In this document: positions 21,863-29,872 of the stretch, piece after piece
Numbering within the stretch: the first letter of the stretch is position 1
Layout of the letters: every line of letters begins with the position of its first letter
Assembly: GCA_001791045.1 (NCBI GenBank)
Contig: MGDT01000007.1
Coordinates: forward strand, 199,445 to 233,291
Direction: 5' to 3'
Origin: Candidatus Uhrbacteria bacterium RIFCSPHIGHO2_01_FULL_63_20
Lineage (GTDB): Bacteria > Patescibacteriota > Patescibacteriia > UBA9934 > GWF2-40-263
Length of the DNA: 33,847 nt
The notes under the pieces: generated by a model
Told to the model about the DNA's origin: nothing
Seen by the model: the letters and a program-made list of their open reading frames with translations, nothing else
The model's database searches: none
Translations under genes and position numbers: made by a program

Positions 21863-23245
<1,383 letters not shown>

Positions 23246-23255
23246 AACGGCATCC

Positions 23256-23261
23256 AGTATA
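23256..23261 (-). promoter_or_regulatory. Putative -10 element of cysS
   Basis: TATACT on the minus strand, 10 nt before the cysS ATG, between it and the terminator of the sigma/DUF5667/DUF5666 operon. Confidence 0.5.
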
Positions 23262-23273
23262 TCGCGGCGTGAC

Positions 23274-23302
23274 AAAAAAACCACCCCGGAAATCCGGGGT
23301 GG
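23274..23302 (-). terminator. Terminator of the sigma/DUF5667/DUF5666 operon
   Basis: CCACCCCGGA and TCCGGGGTGG form a 10-bp stem, followed on the minus strand by seven T. Confidence 0.9.
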
Positions 23303-23310
23303 CCTCGGGA

Positions 23311-24945
23311 CTAGACGGCCGATCCGTCTTCGTCCTCCTCATCCGCTTCATCCGCGTCTTCCTGCTCGTCGGCGTCTTCCTCGACCGCCTCCTCGTCGTC
23401 GACGTCTTCGGCCTCTTCCTCCGCTTCCACCTCGGCCTCCGCCTCGTCTTCGACCTCCTCCTCGAGTTCCTCTTCCGCCTCGTCTTCCTCCTCCACGGCG
23501 TCTTCCGGTTCCTGCGCTTCGAGGATGTCCTCGACTTCCAGCTTGCCATGCGCATGCTTGATGCGTTCCTGCACGATCTCGCGCAGCGGCCGTTCGCGTT
23601 TGAGCGGGCGGAAGTCCGGCGAGACGGCATGGATGAACTGGGCCGCGACCGTCTTGCTGGTCAGGTTGGCCACGCCCTGCACGCGCACGATGTCGCCCAC
23701 GGCAAGGTCCGTTTCGCTTGCCTCCTTCCCGTCCTTCTTAATCTTGGTGGCATCGCTGTAGGTCACCTTCCACTCGGCGCCGAGGTCGAACCGTTTCTTA
23801 AGCCGCAGCTCGTCCTTCACCCGTTCCTTGACCTCCTCCCGGAGCGCGTCGTCCTCGTCCCCGTCGTCGTTTTGCGCCTGCAGACGGACCTTCGTTTCCG
23901 CGCGCACGTCCGCCTTGCGCACGACCTGCACGGTCAGGACGTTGGCCGCGGTATCAATGGCCGTGATTTTCCCGAGGTGTCGGGGCAGGCCGGCCTTGAC
24001 GATGGAATCGTTCCTGATCAGCCGGGCGATGATGGTCCCATCGTCGTTCACGCGCCCGACGATGAAGAGCCGGTCTCCCGGAGTGAATTCGTCGAGCGAC
24101 GAGGACCCCTTGAAGCGACGCACGATCTTGGTGTGCTCGTCCACGGCGACCGTCAGGATTTCGCCGGGCACTCCCACCAAGTTGTTCACGTCGTCCGGAC
24201 GCAGGTGCTTGTTGGCCGCGAGCTCGACGGTCAGGCTCTTCCCGGCCTCGTCGATCGCCTTCAAGGTACCGGCGAAGGGGCGGGTGCGGGCCTTCAAGAA
24301 GATCTCGTCCCCACGGCGAAGCGCCACGATGATGCGCGCCTCGTTGGCCGTCGCGCCTTTCACCAGGCGCAATCGCACGCGGTCGCCGACCTTGAAGTCG
24401 GAAAGAGCGGCCGGATTCTTGGGCGGGACGACCATCTTGGTGTCGGCCGTCACCTGCACGACGTGCTCGTCGCCCTTCCATTGGACCGTCATCGTGGAAG
24501 CGGCAAGGTCCAGGGCCGTGATCCACCCGTTGAGCCCCTTGTGCCGGAACGGATCGAGCGAGATATTCTGGATGGCGGCGGCCGAGACGACCCCGGTGTT
24601 CTCATTGAGTTCGCCCTTCACCGCCAGGGAGTCGCCGGTGATCCAGTCGGCCATGGTGAATCCATCCGGGAAGATCCGCGCGTCGGCGGGAATCTCCACC
24701 GTGTAATCCTTGAATTCGCCCTCCGGGTCCTTGCGTACCACGATGGTGGTGGGCAGGTCTGTGGAAGACAGCTCGATGAGCTGGCCCTCGAAGGCGATGC
24801 GCGACGTCGTTTCGGACGTGGCTTCGGCTTCGGTCTCGACATCGCTCTGCGCGGCCACCGGCAACGCCGGGGCGAACGCGAGAAGAGCGGACATCGTGAG
24901 GCACGCGGCGGAGATGAGACGTTTGAGCAGGGTGTTCATACGCAT
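23311..24945 (-). CDS. Secreted DUF5666-repeat protein with acidic tail
   Basis: A 544-residue exported protein. A signal peptide ends near ALPVAAQS (about residue 34). Several beta-barrel-like repeats follow, each with a pattern such as GKITAIDTAANVLTVQV, then DFKVGDRVRLRL, typical of DUF5666. The last 80 residues are almost only Glu, Asp, Ala and Val (EEEDEAEEELEEEVEDEAEA). The repeats are probably extracellular; their ligand is unknown, and the tail could bind cations or cell-wall polymers (inference). It is the last gene of the sigma operon, starting 3 nt after the DUF5667 gene. Confidence 0.8.
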   Translation of the reverse strand: MRMNTLLKRLISAACLTMSALLAFAPALPVAAQSDVETEAEATSETTSRIAFEGQLIELSSTDLPTTIVVRKDPEGEFKDYTVEIPADARIFPDGFTMADWITGDSLAVKGELNENTGVVSAAAIQNISLDPFRHKGLNGWITALDLAASTMTVQWKGDEHVVQVTADTKMVVPPKNPAALSDFKVGDRVRLRLVKGATANEARIIVALRRGDEIFLKARTRPFAGTLKAIDEAGKSLTVELAANKHLRPDDVNNLVGVPGEILTVAVDEHTKIVRRFKGSSSLDEFTPGDRLFIVGRVNDDGTIIARLIRNDSIVKAGLPRHLGKITAIDTAANVLTVQVVRKADVRAETKVRLQAQNDDGDEDDALREEVKERVKDELRLKKRFDLGAEWKVTYSDATKIKKDGKEASETDLAVGDIVRVQGVANLTSKTVAAQFIHAVSPDFRPLKRERPLREIVQERIKHAHGKLEVEDILEAQEPEDAVEEEDEAEEELEEEVEDEAEAEVEAEEEAEDVDDEEAVEEDADEQEDADEADEEDEDGSAV

Positions 24946-24948
24946 GGG

Positions 24949-25590
24949 TTAGTGACGATCTTCACGTTGGTTCTTCTCACGCTCGTCGTGACGCGCTTCG
25001 CGGCGCTCCTTGATGAGGCGACGCGCTTCTTCCTTGAACTCACGACGTTTTTCCTCACGCGAATGACCGCTTTCGCGGACCCGTTTGATGATCTCGCCGA
25101 CCTCGGGCTTTACCTTCGCCCGGATCGGCTTATCGGATTGTACACGACTTGCCGCTTCGGAGTAACGCTCCAGTGCATCGGCCGCTTTCTCGATCACCTT
25201 TTCCTCCACCTCCTGCTTCCGTTCGACGTCGGTGTCGATCGTCTCCGCCTCTTCGATGCGCCGTTCCACCATCTTCGCATGGAACGCGGCGGCGCGTTCG
25301 GGGCTGCCGGTCGCGATCGCCGCCTCGGCGCGCTCCAGGCCCGTCTTCATGGGATACAGCGGATGTCCCTCCACCACCTGCGGGCTCTCGTACGCATACG
25401 CCCCGGCCCCTGCGCCGAAGACGAGGAGTACCGAGCAGATCCCCACCGCGGCCGGACGAAGACGGGACATCGGGGACGGCGCGACTCCCGCTTCGGTCGC
25501 GAGGCGGGCGTACAACGCCGAACGGAATGCCCGACGCGGGGAAAGGCGTCGACGGAGGGAGGAGAGTTTTACGCGAGTGATCCAGTCCAT
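24949..25590 (-). CDS. DUF5667-type membrane protein (possible anti-sigma factor)
   Basis: A 213-residue protein with a basic cytosolic N-terminus (MDWITRVKLSSLRRRLSPRR), one membrane helix (about 47-68, AAVGICSVLLVFGAGAGAYA) and an outer helical domain starting ESPQVVEGHPLYPMKTGLERAE. The YPxKxxxE pattern is that of DUF5667. The C-terminus is a long charged coiled coil of Arg, Glu and Lys. It starts 2 nt after the ECF sigma stop, which suggests an anti-sigma role, but no zinc-type anti-sigma motif is present. Confidence 0.78.
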   Translation of the reverse strand: MDWITRVKLSSLRRRLSPRRAFRSALYARLATEAGVAPSPMSRLRPAAVGICSVLLVFGAGAGAYAYESPQVVEGHPLYPMKTGLERAEAAIATGSPERAAAFHAKMVERRIEEAETIDTDVERKQEVEEKVIEKAADALERYSEAASRVQSDKPIRAKVKPEVGEIIKRVRESGHSREEKRREFKEEARRLIKERREARHDEREKNQREDRH

Positions 25591-25592
25591 AA

Positions 25593-26072
25593 TCAGAGGC
25601 GACCGCGGAGTTTCTTGATGGCCCGATAGGTGGCCATTTTCAGGGCCGAAGCCGATTTCCCAAGCAATTCGGCCATGTCTGCGTAGTCATACCCTTCCAG
25701 GTACTTGAGCGTCACGAGCCGTCGCTCGTCCGGATCGAGGACAGAGAGCGCCGCCGCCGCTTCGCGGTGCACGTCGGCCCACCGCTCGAGGTCGCGCCCA
25801 TCGGACCCTTTGATGAGGCCTGCGACGTCGTCGATGTCCACCGTTTCGCGCCGGCCGCGATACCAGTTGGCCAGATGGTTGTGGGCGATGCGGTAGATCC
25901 AGGCCGATCGGGACACGGCCTCGTCGTAGCGATCGAATGCGGCCAACGCCTTCACGAAGATCTCGGAGGTGAGATCCTCGGCCGTGGGCTCGTCGGGGAC
26001 GCGAAACCTGACGTATCGGAAGATCCGTTCGAAATTGGCGCAATAGAAGCGGTCAAAGGATTTGCGATCCAT
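25593..26072 (-). CDS. ECF-type RNA polymerase sigma factor
   Basis: A 159-residue sigma-70 family protein with regions 2 and 4 only. Region 2 has EDLTSEIFVKALAAFDRYD and SAWIYRIAHNHLANWYRGRR; region 4 has LDPDERRLVTLKYLEGYDYA and the helix-turn-helix ELLGKSASALKMATYRAIKKL. It directs RNA polymerase to a small set of promoters, most likely including its own operon with the two envelope proteins downstream. AGGA lies one base before the ATG. The gap upstream (26073-26157) holds short repeats, not a clear ECF promoter. Confidence 0.92.
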   Translation of the reverse strand: MDRKSFDRFYCANFERIFRYVRFRVPDEPTAEDLTSEIFVKALAAFDRYDEAVSRSAWIYRIAHNHLANWYRGRRETVDIDDVAGLIKGSDGRDLERWADVHREAAAALSVLDPDERRLVTLKYLEGYDYADMAELLGKSASALKMATYRAIKKLRGRL

Positions 26073-26157
26073 TCCTAGGCATTAGGCCATAGGGAAGAAG
26101 GCCACAGTCAGGGCATTTTTTCAATCGGCTACTGCCTGTCTCCCTGAGGCCTGTGGC
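26073..26157. other. Intergenic stretch with short repeats
   Basis: It contains CCTAGGCATTAGGCCATAGG and, 60 nt later, GAGGCCTGTGGCCTAC, which are related GGCC-centred words. There is no T-run terminator. It may be another dispersed repeat or part of the regulatory region of the sigma gene. Confidence 0.35.
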
Positions 26158-26715
26158 CTACACGTTTTTCCTGTTGATCGCTCCGAACGCTACCATCGCC
26201 ATGATCGGAAGCAGGGCCCACACGCTCTTGCCCGCGTCGCTCGTGAAGATCTGCCGGGTAAGCGGCGAGAGCCAGGGCGAAGTGTCTGCCGGGAAGAAAG
26301 ACAACGTGACGCTGATCAACAATCCCGCGTGCAGCACCGAGAACACAGCGACCTGCAGGAAGCTCCCCTGCTCGGCCGTCTGGCCGAACGCGCGCAACAG
26401 GGCTGACTGCGACAGGAGGAAGAACAGGATGATGAACGCGCCCAGGAACACGCTCACTTTGAGCGCGAAGGTGTCGTTCACCGAGATGCTCGCCTGGAAC
26501 TCGTTGATGAACGGGACGTACTTCACCACCGCGAGCGCCATGTAGATCGCCACCATCATGACCAGGATGCGGTCGCGGCCGAGGCTGATGCCGTACAGGA
26601 GCGAGGACACGAGGAAGAACAGGATGATGAACACATCCCAGCTGGGCTGCAGCCAGTTGATGCTCGACAGGTACGTCGAGGCCTGGCTCGTGTCGATGAC
26701 GAACGCCGACAGCAT
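26158..26715 (-). CDS. Polytopic membrane protein of unknown function
   Basis: A 185-residue protein with about five membrane helices, for example VFIILFFLVSSLLYGI, ILVMMVAIYMALAVVKYV and FLGAFIILFFLLSQSALL. No catalytic motif is visible and I do not recognise the family. The ATG at 26713-26715 is chosen because GGAGG lies 8 nt upstream. A TATACT element at 26743-26748 precedes that site, so unlike several neighbours this gene has a normal leader. It follows the mraZ-rsmH-ftsL cluster, separated from it by a hairpin, so it is probably a separate transcription unit. Confidence 0.75.
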   Translation of the reverse strand: MLSAFVIDTSQASTYLSSINWLQPSWDVFIILFFLVSSLLYGISLGRDRILVMMVAIYMALAVVKYVPFINEFQASISVNDTFALKVSVFLGAFIILFFLLSQSALLRAFGQTAEQGSFLQVAVFSVLHAGLLISVTLSFFPADTSPWLSPLTRQIFTSDAGKSVWALLPIMAMVAFGAINRKNV

Positions 26716-26742
26716 GTCTTGTTCCTCCATTTCGTTCAGGTA

Positions 26743-26748
26743 AGTATA
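26743..26748 (-). promoter_or_regulatory. Putative -10 element of the 185-residue membrane protein gene
   Basis: TATACT on the minus strand, 27 nt before the start codon, leaving room for a leader with the GGAGG ribosome binding site. Confidence 0.45.
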
Positions 26749-26754
26749 GCACGA

Positions 26755-26779
26755 ATCCCGCCTCACGCGGAGGCGGGAT
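26755..26779. terminator. Hairpin after ftsL
   Basis: ATCCCGCCTC and GAGGCGGGAT pair around a short CGCG-type loop. The T-run is weak, so termination is only likely. Confidence 0.45.
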
Positions 26780-26790
26780 CTTCTCCATCC

Positions 26791-27147
26791 TTATCGCGCC
26801 AAGGCGACGCTCGGGAGCCCGGCCTCCACGTAGTGCGGGGATTGCGACGGCACGAGCCCCAGCATCCTCACGGATTTCTCCAACCCCGACAGCGACTGCG
26901 CCTTGCGCACCGAGATCTCCAGCTTCTCGTTTTCGAGCGACAACTCGTCGATCCGCACCTCCAGCTCGCGCAGCTGGTACCCCGCCGACACGCTCCCGTT
27001 GATCTGCACGATGTAGGTGGCGCACATCGCGAGCACGGCCACGAAGCCGAGCACGTTGAACGCCACCACGTGCCGACCGAAGAACGCCGCCGTGGCGCGG
27101 ACGATGCCGAACGTGGGGTGCGTGATGGTGGGGGAAATCGCGTTCAC
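26791..27147 (-). CDS. ftsL: FtsL-like cell-division protein
   Basis: A 118-residue bitopic protein. A cytosolic N-terminus is followed by one membrane helix (about 29-48, VAFNVLGFVAVLAMCATYIV) and a leucine-rich coiled coil (YQLRELEVRIDELSLENEKLEISVRKAQSL, split over about 57-86). Its position directly after rsmH is the usual place of ftsL in the dcw cluster. FtsL joins FtsB/DivIC and FtsQ at the division septum and activates cell-wall synthesis. Sequence similarity in this family is low, so the call rests on topology and position. Start GTG at 27147, 7 nt after rsmH. Confidence 0.75.
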   Translation of the reverse strand: MNAISPTITHPTFGIVRATAAFFGRHVVAFNVLGFVAVLAMCATYIVQINGSVSAGYQLRELEVRIDELSLENEKLEISVRKAQSLSGLEKSVRMLGLVPSQSPHYVEAGLPSVALAR

Positions 27148-27154
27148 AGGTTCG

Positions 27155-28036
27155 TCATGTCCGTTCCGCGACGCGGAGCTTAGCGCTCCTGGCGCGCGGG
27201 TTCAGTTTCGCCTCCTCGGGGGAGGCGGTGAGCGGTCTTTTGGTGAGGATCTTGAGGGTCTCCCCGTCCTGATCCTTGAAAAACCGTTTCACGAAGCGGT
27301 CTTCGAGGGAGTGGAACGAGATGACGGCGAGCCGGCCGCCGGGCGCGAGCAGGGACACCAATGACGGCAGAGCCCGTTCGAGCTCACCCAACTCGTCGTT
27401 CACCGCGATCCGCAGAGCCTGGAACGTCCGGGTCGCCGGATGCGTCCTCCCCGTCCGTCGGACCACCAACTCCACCACTTCGGCCAAATGGCCGGTCGTC
27501 ACGATGCGTGCCTCGCGCCGCGCGTCCACGATCGCTTCCGCGATGCGCCGGGCGTGGGGCTCCTCGCCGTACAGGCGCAGGAGCTTCGCGAGCTCTTCTT
27601 CCTTCCATCCATTCACGATGACCGCGGCGGTCAACTCCTGCGACGGGTCGTACCGCATGTCGAGCGGGCCGTCCTGTTGGAAGGAAAACCCGCGCGACGC
27701 GTCTTCCACGTGCGCAGACGAAAAACCGAGGTCCAGGAGGATCCCGGCGAATGGTCCAACAAGCGCGTTGCGCGCAACTTCCGCTGCGTCCCTGAAACTG
27801 GCGCGGACGGTCATCACCCGATCCCCGAACGGACTCAGCCGTCGTGCGGCAACCTCCAGGTTGCGCGGGTCACGGTCGATGGCGAGTAAGCGTCCATCGG
27901 GCGCGGTTCTCTTGAGGATGGCTTCGCTGTGTCCACCCTGCCCCACGGTTCCATCCAAGTAGTCTTGCCCGGGTCTTGGGTCCAGGGCCTCCAATACCTC
28001 CTTCAACATCACGGGAACGTGCACGATCTGTGCCAT
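27155..28036 (-). CDS. rsmH: 16S rRNA (cytosine(1402)-N4)-methyltransferase
   Basis: A 293-residue protein with the RsmH/MraW signatures: HVPVMLKEVLEAL at the N-terminus, the SAM site YLDGTVGQGGHSEAIL, AIDRDPRNL, GILLDLGFSSAHVEDASRGFSF with the RGFSF element, PLDMRYDP, TFQALRIAVNDELGEL and VISFHSLEDRFVKRFF. It methylates C1402 in the ribosomal P-site. ATG at 28036 is chosen because the family begins at HVPVML. The 107-nt gap after mraZ holds a hairpin (28068-28100) in the presumed leader. It belongs to the mra/dcw cluster with mraZ and ftsL. Confidence 0.97.
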   Translation of the reverse strand: MAQIVHVPVMLKEVLEALDPRPGQDYLDGTVGQGGHSEAILKRTAPDGRLLAIDRDPRNLEVAARRLSPFGDRVMTVRASFRDAAEVARNALVGPFAGILLDLGFSSAHVEDASRGFSFQQDGPLDMRYDPSQELTAAVIVNGWKEEELAKLLRLYGEEPHARRIAEAIVDARREARIVTTGHLAEVVELVVRRTGRTHPATRTFQALRIAVNDELGELERALPSLVSLLAPGGRLAVISFHSLEDRFVKRFFKDQDGETLKILTKRPLTASPEEAKLNPRARSAKLRVAERT

Positions 28037-28067
28037 ACGGGGCGCTCTGACAGCGCGGTCCCGGCAC

Positions 28068-28100
28068 AGATGCGGGAAAAGGTTCAGTAAACCCGCATCT
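28068..28100 (-). promoter_or_regulatory. Hairpin in the mraZ-rsmH gap
   Basis: AGATGCGGG and CCCGCATCT form a 9-bp perfect stem around a 15-nt loop. There is no T-run, so it is not a classic terminator; it could affect mRNA stability or rsmH translation. Confidence 0.5.
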
Positions 28101-28143
28101 ACACCGGAGCCGCGCCGTCTGAGCGGCCAGGGGCAGACAAGCT

Positions 28144-28575
28144 CTAGACCCCCAGCTCCCCGAGTTTTTCCGCGATGCTGCTCGCGTCCGTTTCCGTTTG
28201 CCTCTTGTACGCTTCCCAGCGCTCGGTATCCCAGAGCTCCAGGCGGGTGTACAGCCCCGCGATCACGACGTTCCTGGACATCCCGGCGTATCGCCGGAGA
28301 TATTCCGGCAACATCACCCGTCCCTGCTTGTCGACCTCCACGTCCATTGCCCCAGCAAGCATGAGCCTGGCGAATGCACGCGAATTGGACTGCCCCAGGG
28401 GCAAGCCCGCCAACTTGGATGCGAGCTTGTCCCACTCCTCCTTGGGGAACAGGAACAGCGAAGCGTCAAGACCCCGCGTGACGACAGCCCCTCCCGCGAG
28501 GTCTTGGCGAAACTTCACCGGGATCGCCAGGCGTCCCTTCTCGTCGATGGTGTGTTTGTACTCACCAATGAACAT
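28144..28575 (-). CDS. mraZ: Transcriptional regulator MraZ
   Basis: A 143-residue protein with the two AbrB-like repeats of MraZ: FIGEYKHTIDEKGRLAIP (DEKGR) at the N-terminus and DVEVDKQGRVMLPEYLR (DKQGR) in the second half. MraZ forms a ring that binds spaced GTGG repeats in front of its own operon and represses it (established for E. coli). ATG at 28575 begins exactly at the conserved MFIGEY. Four GTGG repeats with 10-nt period lie upstream at 28641-28674. It leads the operon mraZ-rsmH-ftsL. Confidence 0.96.
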   Translation of the reverse strand: MFIGEYKHTIDEKGRLAIPVKFRQDLAGGAVVTRGLDASLFLFPKEEWDKLASKLAGLPLGQSNSRAFARLMLAGAMDVEVDKQGRVMLPEYLRRYAGMSRNVVIAGLYTRLELWDTERWEAYKRQTETDASSIAEKLGELGV

Positions 28576-28640
28576 GGGACTGTCGGTAGGGGGACGAATG
28601 CTTAATAAAAAGTGAGCACCGAGCCGAACTGACTCAATCC

Positions 28641-28674
28641 CCACTTCGTTCCACCTGCAGCCACTATATTCCAC
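28641..28674 (-). promoter_or_regulatory. MraZ box: four GTGG repeats with 10-nt period
   Basis: The plus strand has CCAC at exactly 28641, 28651, 28661 and 28671, so the minus strand reads GTGG four times in phase. The spacing matches the MraZ operator in other bacteria. The repeats overlap the promoter at 28663-28691. Confidence 0.85.
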
Positions 28675-28691
28675 TTGAAGACACGGGTCAA
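28663..28691 (-). promoter_or_regulatory. Promoter of the mraZ operon
   Basis: TTGACC (28686-28691) and TATAGT (28663-28668) with 17 nt spacing, on the minus strand. One GTGG repeat lies in the spacer and one touches the -10 box, which fits autorepression. Confidence 0.7.
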
Positions 28692-28776
28692 CACGCTCCC
28701 CCATCGCGGAATCTTGGCTAATCCTGTATCATTTATAAAAATCATCCACGCACTGTGGATAACCGCCACCCCCACT

Positions 28777-29142
28777 ATGTCTCTTTTTTACACCGGGAAC
28801 CTGACGTTCCTTTCGCTCACGGTCGCGGTCATCTTCTTCATCCACGCCATCCCGAAGCTCAACCACCCCGAAGCGATGGCGGCCGGACTCAAGTGGAAGA
28901 CGCACACGGTCCAGGCCCTCGGCGCCATGGAAATGCTGGGCGCCATCATGGTCGGCACCGGACTCGCCTCCCGCCTGGGCGCGCTCGCGCTCGCGACCGT
29001 GATGTGCGGGGCGATCTACATGAAGACGCAAAAATGGAAGATCCCGTTCACGGCCCAGAACAAGGCCGGATGGGAATTCGACCTGCTCCTGCTGGTTTCC
29101 GCCCTCACCATCGCCGGTTCCGGCCGATGGATGATGTACTAG
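28777..29142 (+). CDS. DoxX-family membrane protein
   Basis: A 121-residue protein with four predicted membrane helices. It has LTVAVIFFIHAIPKLNHPEAM in the first half, and ALGAMEMLGAIMVGTGLASRLGALALATVM in the second, typical of small DoxX/MauE-like proteins. A soluble patch, MKTQKWKIPFTAQNKAGWEFDLLLL, lies near the C-terminus. Members take part in redox or quinone-linked processes at the membrane; this one's role is unknown. ATG at 28777 is chosen because the sequence before it is not family-like. It is divergent from mraZ. Confidence 0.8.
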   Translation: MSLFYTGNLTFLSLTVAVIFFIHAIPKLNHPEAMAAGLKWKTHTVQALGAMEMLGAIMVGTGLASRLGALALATVMCGAIYMKTQKWKIPFTAQNKAGWEFDLLLLVSALTIAGSGRWMMY

Positions 29143-29173
29143 AAAAAGAAAAACAGCTCCGCGGGGAGCTGTT
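29143..29173 (-). terminator. Terminator of the vapBC-like operon
   Basis: AACAGCTCC and GGAGCTGTT form a 9-bp stem around GCGG (29152-29173), followed on the minus strand by TTTCTTTTT. It lies between convergent doxX and vapC and may serve both. Confidence 0.8.
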
Positions 29174-29200
29174 CGTTATGGCTTTTCGTCCGCCATTCTC

Positions 29201-29587
29201 TCACGTGGGATTTCCCTTTCTGATGGCGGCACGAAGCGCCGCGTCGAACGTGACGACTTCGAATCCGGCGGAAAGCACCAGTAACGCGACATCGGCGAAC
29301 GAAAGCGCACGCCCGGTCCGTGCCCGATAGGCCGCGACGCACTGTCCGAAAAAATCCTGATCCGTGAGGAGGATCTTCACGTCACGATTGCTCCCGACCC
29401 GATCCAGGAACGTGTCCGCGATCTCCTTGCTCGCGCGTTTCGCGAGGACAGTGCTTGCCTCCAGCACCACGTATTCCGGGAGAACGATGGGGAGTGACGC
29501 TTCCGCGAAGGCCTTTTTCGCTTTCGCGTGTTGGGAATCTTCGATATTAAGAAACGCGATCCAGACGTTGGAATCGAACACGGTCAT
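29201..29587 (-). CDS. vapC: PIN-domain toxin (VapC-like ribonuclease)
   Basis: A 128-residue PIN-domain protein. The acidic residues of the metal site are visible: Asp5 in VFDSNVWIAFL, a Glu in YVVLEASTVLAK, an Asp in LSFADVALLVLS and an Asp in VVTFDAAL. VapC toxins cut tRNA or rRNA when their antitoxin is lost. The start overlaps the stop of the antitoxin-like gene by 4 nt (ATGA), the typical order of antitoxin then toxin. The RNA target cannot be predicted. Confidence 0.88.
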   Translation of the reverse strand: MTVFDSNVWIAFLNIEDSQHAKAKKAFAEASLPIVLPEYVVLEASTVLAKRASKEIADTFLDRVGSNRDVKILLTDQDFFGQCVAAYRARTGRALSFADVALLVLSAGFEVVTFDAALRAAIRKGNPT

Positions 29588-29823
29588 ACCCCATAGGCGT
29601 CCTTGTCCACGAGACGGCTGGCGCGCTTCCCGCCTTTGAACCGCGCGGCGGACAGGTCAGCCAACGTATAGGTGGTGGCGGATTCACCCCGCTGCACCGG
29701 TTCCACGCGGAAAAGCGGCTTCGCGTGTTTCATCACGAGAAAACTCCGCCCGCGCGCGATCTGCTCGGCCACGGCCGGGAGCGTCTCTCGAAACGTGCGG
29801 ATATTGATGTTCAGCGGAGCCAT
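29584..29823 (-). CDS. Antitoxin of the VapBC-like pair
   Basis: A 79-residue protein beginning MAPLNINIRTFRETLPAVAE, with a Phd/YefM-like first half (a short strand, then FRETLPAVAEQIARGRSFLVMKHAKPLFRVEPV split around residues 11-42) and a basic C-terminal tail (FKGGKRASRLVDK) that should wrap around the toxin. ATG at 29823 is chosen because a strong promoter (29843-29870) lies directly upstream and the Phd-like fold begins there. Such antitoxins bind their own promoter; the TTGTTAATCAA sequence between promoter and ATG is a candidate operator. Confidence 0.82.
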   Translation of the reverse strand: MAPLNINIRTFRETLPAVAEQIARGRSFLVMKHAKPLFRVEPVQRGESATTYTLADLSAARFKGGKRASRLVDKDAYGV

Positions 29824-29829
29824 AGGAAT

Positions 29830-29870
29830 ATTGATTAACAAAAGTGTACCACACGGCGTTTCCCTGTCAA
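29830..29870 (-). promoter_or_regulatory. Promoter and candidate operator of the toxin-antitoxin pair
   Basis: A consensus -35 TTGACA (29865-29870) and TACACT (29843-29848) with 16 nt spacing on the minus strand. The AT-rich near-palindrome TTGTTAATCAA (29831-29841) lies just downstream. Confidence 0.7.
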
Positions 29871-29872
29871 TG

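Noticed and set aside
26073-26157. ECF sigma autoregulated promoter
   Set aside because: No typical AAC...CGT-like pair at the right spacing could be found; only GGCC-centred repeats are visible.
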